Assembly (NCBI GenBank): GCA_003222835.1 | Contig: QHXE01000645.1 | Coordinates: forward strand, 1 to 5,988 | Reading direction: 5' to 3' | DNA: 5,988 nucleotides | From: Acidobacteriota bacterium | GTDB taxonomy: Bacteria > Acidobacteriota > Blastocatellia > Pyrinomonadales > Pyrinomonadaceae | Shown here: positions 1-4,216 of the stretch, in pieces | How the letters are laid out: the number at the start of each line of letters is the position of its first letter | Numbering within the stretch: the stretch's first letter is position 1 | Made by a program: the position numbers and the translations under genes | Notes under the pieces: model-generated | Database searches by the model: none | What the model was told of the DNA's origin: nothing | What the model saw: only the letters and a program-made list of their open reading frames with translations

Positions 1-23
1 GATTGGGTGTCAGAAGCGCCAGC

Positions 24-88
24 GGTAGCGGGTGGTTTAATCTTCGGCCTATCGGGCAATCAATGTCTTAGCTCAACCGCCCGCTACC
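24..88. repeat. Imperfect inverted repeat, 16-bp arms
   Basis: The left arm (24-39, beginning GGTAGCGGGTGG) is the reverse complement of the right arm (73-88, ending CCCGCTACC) apart from two mismatches. The arms are separated by 33 bp. It could form a stem-loop in RNA or a cruciform. The GGTAGCGGGTGG word resembles short intergenic repeats I associate with Acidobacteriota; that link is from memory and unverified. Confidence 0.55.
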
Positions 89-225
89 AACGCCGCGGCG
101 AGTCCCTTGCCGCCTCGCAAGAGCATCTGACGACGATTTGAGCAACGGTTGATTGAAGATGTCTTCCTTCATTTCAGCTCCGTTCGATAAGCTCTAGCTT
201 GTCCCGAAGTTTGGACGTTTCTCTT

Positions 226-442
226 GACCGCGTAGCGGTCGCTTGAAGTTAGCCGGTCTTTCAAGGCCGGGGTAAGCGCAAGCTCAAGAACATGCGCGTC
301 GCGTCAGCGACGACTGAGTTGAGAACTTCGAACTCATCTCTGGTTCGCTTCCGTCGTCGCTGACGCGACTGGCTACTTCTTTGTCCCATTGGAACCCCGC
401 CTTGAAAGACGGGGCTAAACTCAAAGAGCCGCTACGCGGCTC
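226..442. repeat. Nested palindromic repeat cluster with one symmetry axis
   Basis: Three short palindromes on the left recur as reverse complements on the right in mirrored order. The outer pair is 226-240 and 426-442 (core CCGCGTAGCGG / CCGCTACGCGG). The middle pair is 251-273 and 394-416 (GTCTTTCAAGGC / GCCTTGAAAGAC, with a one-base bulge). The inner pair is 298-314 and 353-369, a perfect 17-bp match (GTCGCGTCAGCGACGAC and its complement). All three pairs centre on 333.5-334, and most arms can also fold on themselves. The unit could therefore fold either as one long hairpin or as six small ones. It looks like a compound REP/MITE-type element, but no ends or target duplication can be defined from one copy. 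Confidence 0.75.
418..442 (-). terminator. Possible intrinsic terminator of the LTXXQ gene
   Basis: Read on the minus strand, a 7-bp GC-rich stem (GAGCCGC, 3-base loop GTA, GCGGCTC) lies 7 bases past the stop codon and is followed by TTTGAGTTT. The U tract is interrupted, so termination may be weak. The same hairpin is the right outer arm of the nested repeat, so a repeat element may have been co-opted as the terminator. Confidence 0.4.
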
Positions 443-449
443 GCAATCG

Positions 450-935
450 CTATGGGCGATCAGGCGGTGGCGGAGGCGGACCTTGACGCTCGAATTGCTG
501 GCGCTTGGCCGCGAGTTGAGCCTTCTGCTCCGTGGTTAACACCCCCGCGATTTGCGACAGCATCTTCGCGTGCGACACTTCCAACTCGACCTGTATCTTT
601 GCGCGCGCCTCGGCGGCCGACCGCACATTCGCTTCGTTGAAGGCGCCGCTTAATGGATCGGCTTCATTCTCGTGCAGCGTGCGCAACTGATCGTGCAGCG
701 CCTTGTCGCTTTCTCTGAAGCTGTCCGTAATCTTTTGGATCTGCGCTTTCTGATCGTCAGTCAGATTCAGATCGCGCCCCAACGGTCCCAGCCCATCGCG
801 CGGTCCCGGTCCGCCCCCAAAACCTCCGCCGCGGGGCGGACCTTGCGGATCTTGAGAAAATGCCATTGCGCCTCCCGCCAAGAACAACGCGCCGGCCACA
901 ATCGTCAGGCTGAACTTCTTCCAATTTGGTTTCAT
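450..935 (-). CDS. Secreted Spy/CpxP-like LTXXQ-motif protein
   Basis: Encodes 161 residues. The start at 935 is chosen because AAGGAG (943-948) sits 7 bases upstream and the protein then begins with a clean signal peptide: charged MKPNWKK, a hydrophobic core at about 8-22, and an AMA|F cleavage site after residue 25. After a Gly/Pro-rich linker (about 29-53) comes a helical region with two LTXXQ motifs, LTDDQ at 58-62 and LTTEQ at 133-137, the hallmark of the Spy/CpxP family. The tail is proline-rich (GPPPPPPDRP). Family members are periplasmic; E. coli Spy is a chaperone and CpxP restrains the kinase CpxA. The gene is divergent from a CpxRA-like pair, which supports a role as target or feedback partner of that system. 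Periplasmic location and stress role are inferred; the LTXXQ assignment is read directly. A metal-resistance role (as in related CnrR/ZraP-type proteins) is an alternative. Confidence 0.85.
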   Translation of the reverse strand: MKPNWKKFSLTIVAGALFLAGGAMAFSQDPQGPPRGGGFGGGPGPRDGLGPLGRDLNLTDDQKAQIQKITDSFRESDKALHDQLRTLHENEADPLSGAFNEANVRSAAEARAKIQVELEVSHAKMLSQIAGVLTTEQKAQLAAKRQQFERQGPPPPPPDRP

Positions 936-942
936 GTCCCTT

Positions 943-948
943 CTCCTT
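943..948 (-). promoter_or_regulatory. Ribosome binding site of the LTXXQ gene
   Basis: AAGGAG on the minus strand, 7 bases from the ATG at 935. It decides the start against the open frame that continues upstream to 1070, which would bury the signal peptide under 45 extra residues. It is the strongest Shine-Dalgarno sequence in the window. Confidence 0.8.
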
Positions 949-963
949 ATTTTGGTTATTTCG

Positions 964-989
964 ATTGACAGCGAAGCGTCGCTCTCAAT
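964..989 (-). repeat. Hairpin in the leader of the LTXXQ gene
   Basis: The arms 964-974 (ATTGACAGCGA) and 979-989 (TCGCTCTCAAT) are complementary at 10 of 11 positions around a 4-base loop. The hairpin lies 16 bases upstream of the ribosome binding site and would fall in the mRNA leader if the promoter is further upstream. It could be a regulatory stem or an operator-like dyad. Confidence 0.45.
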
Positions 990-1066
990 TTCGTTCGTTC
1001 GGTTGATTAGTCGTTGCTTAGACGTTCGTCGTATGACGCATGATGTGAAGAGTTCGTCAAGCGCGT

Positions 1067-1081
1067 GCAAATAAACGCAAA
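1067..1081 (+). promoter_or_regulatory. Candidate CpxR-type operator (GCAAA-N5-GCAAA)
   Basis: Two copies of GCAAA are separated by exactly 5 bases (TAAAC). The E. coli CpxR box is GTAAA-N5-GTAAA, so each half matches at 4 of 5 positions with the expected spacing. The site lies in the divergent spacer between an LTXXQ gene and the CpxR-like regulator, where such a site would be expected. Binding is inferred only from the pattern. Confidence 0.4.
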
Positions 1082-1107
1082 GGGATTGAGTTTGTTGGAG
1101 TTCGCAC

Positions 1108-1135
1108 TTTACAAAGATTCAGTCGCAACTAAGAT
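1108..1135 (+). promoter_or_regulatory. Candidate sigma-70-like promoter of the regulator gene
   Basis: TTTACA (1108-1113) and TAAGAT (1130-1135) are separated by 16 bp and match 5/6 and 4/6 of the consensus hexamers. Transcription would begin near 1142, just before the tandem hairpins. Such matches occur often by chance, so support is modest. Confidence 0.3.
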
Positions 1136-1144
1136 AGAACTGTT

Positions 1145-1170
1145 GACAGTTCAAGCTTCAGCTTGCTGTC
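1145..1170 (+). repeat. Leader hairpin 1 upstream of the regulator
   Basis: GACAG (1145-1149) pairs with CTGTC (1166-1170), and CAAGCT (1152-1157) pairs with AGCTTG (1160-1165), leaving a 2-base bulge and a TC loop. It is followed after 3 bases by a second hairpin. It may be a palindromic repeat unit or a structured 5' leader. Confidence 0.55.
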
Positions 1171-1173
1171 TTC

Positions 1174-1201
1174 GTGTCAGCACCGCGAGCGGTACTGACA
1201 C
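1174..1201 (+). repeat. Leader hairpin 2 upstream of the regulator
   Basis: The arms GTGTCAGCACCGC (1174-1186) and GCGGTACTGACAC (1189-1201) are complementary at 12 of 13 positions with only 2 bases between them. It ends 45 bases before the regulator ATG. The GTCAG...ACCGC composition resembles intergenic palindromes I associate with Acidobacteriota. There is no U tract after it, so a simple terminator is unlikely. Confidence 0.6.
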
Positions 1202-1246
1202 GGGAACGGCAACGTAAACGTTGAACTCTGAACTTAGAATTTGACG

Positions 1247-1945
1247 ATGCAACAGATTCTGGTCATCGACGACGACACTGAACTCTGCGAGTTGGTAGCA
1301 GAGTATCTCGAACCGGAAGGCTATAGAGTCGAGGCAGTGCACGACGGATATCAGGGAGTGCAGCGAGCGCTGTCCGGAGAGCACGCGTTGGCTGTGCTTG
1401 ATTACATGTTGCCGGGGCTTAATGGTTTTGAGGTGCTGCGACAGATTCGCGCGGCTTCACGCTTACCGATTGTGATGCTGACGGCTCGCGGCGACGATAT
1501 GAATCGAATCATCGGACTTCAAATCGGCGCTGATGATTATCTGCCGAAGCCTTTCAATCCGCTGGAGCTGGTCGCGCGAATCAATGCCGTGCTGCGCCGC
1601 GCGCGGTCTGGTCCGGATGACAACCAATCGGAAGAAGTGGTGGTCGTGGGTGACGTGGAAATGGACCGCCGGACAAGGAAGGTTCGGCGGGCCGGCGAAA
1701 CCGTGGAGCTAACTGCGGTTGAATATGGTCTGTTGCAAAAACTACTGAGCGCGCCGGGCCGCATTCTGACTCGTGAGGAACTGGTGAGAGAGGTATTACA
1801 TCGCGAGCTTTCAGCTCTTGATAGAAGCATCGACACGCACGTAAGCAACTTGCGCAAGAAGTTAGGCCACGAAGTCAACGGCGTCGAACGGATCAAGACT
1901 GTGCGCAGCGTTGGTTATATTTATGCGAAGAGTGATGAGGTGTGA
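1247..1945 (+). CDS. OmpR-family response regulator, CpxR-like
   Basis: Encodes 232 residues, the usual OmpR/PhoB length. The receiver domain (about 2-115) has the acidic pair D8-D9, phospho-acceptor D52, T79 and K101 in the order expected. The stretch LTARG (78-82) followed by GADDYLPKPFNP is especially close to CpxR. The C-terminal winged-helix domain (about 130-228) ends in the DRSIDTHVSNLRKKLG recognition-helix signature and VRSVGYIY wing. It should be phosphorylated by the downstream kinase and bind direct-repeat DNA sites. ATG at 1247 is chosen over an in-frame TTG at 1241 because family proteins begin just before the I-L-V-I-D strand; no clear Shine-Dalgarno sequence precedes either. 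The partner kinase follows after a 202-bp repeat-filled gap rather than overlapping. The OmpR family call is firm; the target genes are inferred. Confidence 0.92.
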   Translation: MQQILVIDDDTELCELVAEYLEPEGYRVEAVHDGYQGVQRALSGEHALAVLDYMLPGLNGFEVLRQIRAASRLPIVMLTARGDDMNRIIGLQIGADDYLPKPFNPLELVARINAVLRRARSGPDDNQSEEVVVVGDVEMDRRTRKVRRAGETVELTAVEYGLLQKLLSAPGRILTREELVREVLHRELSALDRSIDTHVSNLRKKLGHEVNGVERIKTVRSVGYIYAKSDEV

Positions 1946-2147
1946 AGGATCTTTTCACTAGCCCAGGCGTTCACGCCTGGGTTGGCGGAGATTGTTTTTG
2001 CCGACCCCATTTATGGGGCTTCAACACCGTCCGCATAAAGCCATCACCAAAGGCTCGTGAACGAGGCTTCTGAGGGCAGCGTGCTTGTTTTCCCAGGCGT
2101 GAACGCCTGGGCTAGATAAAGAATCTCGGCAGCGAGACTCTGATTTT
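1946..2147. repeat. Palindromic repeat cluster separating regulator and kinase genes
   Basis: The 202-bp gap is almost entirely palindromic. A 24-bp perfect inverted repeat bounds most of it (1958-1981 and 2092-2115). Each arm is itself a hairpin (CCCAGGCGT, 2-base loop, ACGCCTGGG). Between them lie CCCCAT-TT-ATGGGG (2005-2018) and an 18-bp imperfect palindrome at 2051-2068 (AGGCTCGT / ACGAGGCT). A last hairpin (2121-2140) ends 7 bases before the kinase ATG. No coding frame is supported. It resembles REP/BIME-type or MITE DNA inserted inside an operon. The first hairpin at 1962-1981 could attenuate read-through, though no U tract follows it. Confidence 0.75.
2121..2140 (+). promoter_or_regulatory. 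Hairpin occupying the ribosome-binding region of the kinase gene
   Basis: GAATCTCG (2121-2128) and CGAGACTC (2133-2140) pair at 7 of 8 positions around a GCAG loop. The hairpin ends 7 bases before the kinase ATG at 2148, where a Shine-Dalgarno sequence would lie; none is visible. It could lower kinase translation or simply be another repeat unit. Confidence 0.4.
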
Positions 2148-3548
2148 ATGCGTAGTCTTTTTCTAAGAATCCTGCTGTGGTTCGGAGTTGCGATGGTGTT
2201 AGCCGCCGTGACGTCCTTTGTCATCGGCGTAATCGCCGAGCGACGAGCGCGCGACATGGCGCCGCCCGATTTGGTTGAAGCATTTGAGATTTATTCACAG
2301 ACCGCGGTAGATACGTTTGAGCGTGATGGATCGGTGGCACTCGCTGCCTATCTTCAGCGCATCGAGCAGGCATCGGGCATAAACGCAGTCCTCTTCGACG
2401 AACGCCTGACCGAGGTTTCGCAGCGCAATCCTCCGAGCGGAGCCCAGCAACTAGCGCAACGCGCGCTGGAAAGGATGACTTTCGTCAACGATTTCTCTCG
2501 CGGAAATCCCTTGAATGCGCAGGTAGCACGCTCGCCCAAAGGTACAGTTTATGTGCTCGTGGGCCAGGATCCAGGGCCAGCCCGACGCCGAGGTTTGCCA
2601 TTCGGAAGACGCGGATTCTTCCGCGTAACTCTGATTTCACTGACACTACGACTGCTCCCGGTGCTACTGGTCGGCGGAGTGTTTTGTTATTGGCTGGCAA
2701 GATACTTGTCGTCGCCGCTTACCGAGTTGCGAGGCGCCACGCGCGAATTAGCTGACGGCAAACTTACAACGCGGGTAGATGAAAAGTTACTGAAGCGGCG
2801 CGACGAGATCGGTCTGCTCGGTCGCGATTTCAATCTGATGGCCAGCCGAATTGAATCTCTGGTCGAAGCGCAGCACAGATTACTCGGGGACATTTCGCAT
2901 GAGTTGCGCTCGCCGCTGGCGCGACAGGGAGTCGCGCTTGGGCTGGCGCGCCGGCGCTCGGGACCGGAGGCGGCCAGCGCGTTGGATCGCATCGAACGCG
3001 AGGGCGAACGTCTCAATGAAATGATCGGACAGTTGCTGGCGCTTTCACGCATCGAGAGCGGCACTGATGGTTTGGAGAACGTCCGTGTCGATCTGAGCGC
3101 TTTGGTGCGCGAAGTCGCGGAAGACGCTGACTTTGAAGCGCGCAGTCACGATCGTTCAGTCCAAATAATCGAAGATGAACCCTTGCAAATGGTCGGCGTG
3201 CCCGAATTGATCAGAAGCGCGATCGAAAACGTAGTCCGCAACGCGATTCGCCACACTGAAAAACATACTCAAGTCGAGCTTTCGCTCGCTTCAGAATCGG
3301 TGAATGGTAATCTCTGGGCAGCCATTCGCGTGCGCGATCGCGGGAAAGGCGTCCCTGAGAATGCGATCGAAGAAATCTTCCGGCCCTTCTATCGCGTAGA
3401 AGATGCGCGCGACCGCACAACCGGCGGCACGGGTCTCGGTCTCTCAATCGCCGCGCGCGCCGTGCGTTTGCATCACGGCATGATTAAGGCATCAAATGCG
3501 AAAGATGGCGGTTTGATTGTCGAGATCAGATTGCCGTTGAGAGGATGA
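2148..3548 (+). CDS. Membrane sensor histidine kinase, CpxA-like
   Basis: Encodes 466 residues, close to CpxA length. TM1 spans about 5-29, a periplasmic sensor region 30-157, and TM2 about 160-184, followed by HAMP (about 185-240). The dimerisation/phosphotransfer domain has the H-box ISHELRSPL with H251. The ATP-binding domain shows the N-box around N361-N365, the G1 box D397-x-G399-x-G401, the F-box FRPF (411-414) and the G2 box GGTGLGLS (426-433). All catalytic motifs are intact. It should autophosphorylate on H251 and pass phosphate to D52 of the upstream regulator. The HELRSPL form of the H-box and the divergent LTXXQ gene favour a Cpx-type envelope-stress sensor; the real signal is unknown. 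An unusual arginine-rich stretch (146-159, six Arg) lies just before TM2 on the predicted periplasmic side. Start at 2148 gives the expected short basic N-terminus MRSLFLR before TM1. Confidence 0.92.
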   Translation: MRSLFLRILLWFGVAMVLAAVTSFVIGVIAERRARDMAPPDLVEAFEIYSQTAVDTFERDGSVALAAYLQRIEQASGINAVLFDERLTEVSQRNPPSGAQQLAQRALERMTFVNDFSRGNPLNAQVARSPKGTVYVLVGQDPGPARRRGLPFGRRGFFRVTLISLTLRLLPVLLVGGVFCYWLARYLSSPLTELRGATRELADGKLTTRVDEKLLKRRDEIGLLGRDFNLMASRIESLVEAQHRLLGDISHELRSPLARQGVALGLARRRSGPEAASALDRIEREGERLNEMIGQLLALSRIESGTDGLENVRVDLSALVREVAEDADFEARSHDRSVQIIEDEPLQMVGVPELIRSAIENVVRNAIRHTEKHTQVELSLASESVNGNLWAAIRVRDRGKGVPENAIEEIFRPFYRVEDARDRTTGGTGLGLSIAARAVRLHHGMIKASNAKDGGLIVEIRLPLRG

Positions 3549-3605
3549 TCCACAGATTTCGCAGGTTTGCGCAGAAAAGGAATAGCCACAAAAAGGCGCG
3601 AAAAA
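3549..3605. other. Short A-rich convergent spacer, repeat-like
   Basis: Lies between the kinase stop and the last in-frame stop of the minus-strand EF-G frame. The plus strand reads as A-rich words such as CCACAGATTTCGCAGG, and AGCCACAAAAAGGCGCG followed by AAAAATCACAAAA. These resemble low-complexity intergenic repeats I have seen in environmental genomes, a recollection not a search. There is a weak 4-bp stem (3560-3571). No convincing terminator for either gene is visible. Confidence 0.4.
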
Positions 3606-3767
3606 TCACAAAACAAAATCAAAGTGCCCGGAGATGAATGTTTTGCGGGCCGTTGCAACTCTTGATCGGAATCTCGCATGAACTTCCACGAGGCCGTCAA
3701 GGACAAACTGGACCCACTCAAGAAGAGAAGCTGGTGCTCGCTGTCGGGCCGAAGGCCGCGCTTGAAA
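3606..3767 (-). other. Non-homologous carboxy tail of the EF-G-like frame
   Basis: Family similarity ends at ...YDPVPGQLAQKIV (about 3768). The frame then stays open for 53 further residues (FQARPSARQRAPASLLEWV...) before TGA at 3606-3608. E. coli EF-G stops only a few residues after the aligned point. The tail begins at a GGCC-GAA-GGCC palindrome (3747-3757) and runs into the A-rich spacer, so it looks like replaced or inserted DNA rather than a genuine domain. In the plus direction 3678-3851 is an open frame of 57 codons, judged spurious. Confidence 0.5.
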
Positions 3768-4199
3768 CACAATCTTCTGCGCGAGTTGCCCCGGCACCGG
3801 GTCGTAGTGAGAGAACTGCATGTGGAACGATCCACGCGCGGCGGTGATTGAATTGAGCGTTGATTGATAGTTCAGCATTTCGGCCATCGGCACTTGCGCT
3901 TTGATCAACTGGTTCTTGCCCCAGGTGTCCATTCCCTGGACGCGACCGCGGCGCGAGTTGAGATCGCCCATGATGTCGCCACTGCATTCCTGTGGCGCAG
4001 TGATCTCTACGTCCATGATTGGTTCGAGGAGCGCCGGCTTTACTTTCTCCATCGCGTTGCGAAAAGCCTTGCGACCGGCGGCGCGGAAACTGTGCTCGTC
4101 GGAATCGACATTATGATACGAGCCGTCAATCAGTTGCACTTTGAAATCAACCAGCGGATAGCCGGCGATCGAGCCGTGTTGCGCAGCTTCGATGATGCC

Positions 4200-4216
4200 T
4201 TTTTCAATTGAACCCT
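4200..4216 (-). other. Frameshift/deletion junction in the EF-G-like gene
   Basis: On the minus strand the junction reads GAAGGGTTCAATTGAAAAAG. The upstream frame gives E-G-F-N-stop; the downstream frame gives G-S-I-E-K-G. In E. coli EF-G, 18 residues (EFINDIKGGVIPGEYIPA) separate the equivalents of GF and the I/V-E/D-KG block. Both ends can share TC, consistent with a microhomology deletion of about 53 bp. An assembly error is the main alternative. Confidence 0.65.

Larger units (their letters stand above)
1..449. other. Gene-free stretch rich in palindromes
   Basis: No convincing coding frame is seen in these 449 bases on either strand. The stretch holds an inverted repeat at 24-39/73-88, a small palindrome at 155-166 (GAAGA-TG-TCTTC) and the large nested palindrome cluster at 226-442. 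The next gene ends, on the minus strand, at 450, so the right part is the 3' flank of that gene. No tRNA or rRNA signature was recognised. Confidence 0.6.
936..1246. other. Divergent intergenic region between LTXXQ gene and response regulator
   Basis: This 311-bp spacer has no supported gene. From left to right it holds the LTXXQ ribosome binding site (943-948), a hairpin (964-989), a CpxR-box-like direct repeat (1067-1081), a weak promoter for the regulator (1108-1135), and two tandem hairpins (1145-1170 and 1174-1201). Both genes must take their promoters from here. On the minus strand a TTGACG (1055-1060) lies 6 bp downstream of the direct repeat, but no good -10 was found. Confidence 0.6.

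Noticed and set aside
226..442. CRISPR array
   Set aside because: The repeats are inverted pairs of different sequences, not regularly spaced direct repeats, and there are no cas genes.
452..968. Plus-strand open frames opposite the LTXXQ gene
   Set aside because: They are antisense shadows of a gene with a signal peptide, family motifs and a strong ribosome binding site.
936..1070. 45-residue upstream extension of the LTXXQ frame (ATG at 1070)
   Set aside because: It would place a polar segment before a clean signal peptide, and the strong AAGGAG at 943-948 marks the start at 935.
1143..1171. TTGACA (1143-1148) as a -35 element for the regulator
   Set aside because: The sequence 17 bp downstream (CTGTCT) is not a credible -10, and the TTGACA is part of the hairpin 1145-1170.
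1241..1246. TTG start of the response regulator two codons upstream
   Set aside because: ATG at 1247 fits the family N-terminus and no Shine-Dalgarno sequence favours the TTG.
3473..3835. Minus-strand 120-codon open frame across the kinase 3' end and EF-G tail
   Set aside because: It starts inside the conserved EF-G coding region in another frame, runs antisense into the kinase end and shows no recognisable motif.
3678..3851. Plus-strand 57-codon ORF beginning MNFHEAVKDKLD
   Set aside because: The first part looks protein-like, but more than a third lies antisense to conserved EF-G domain V sequence and no ribosome binding site is visible.
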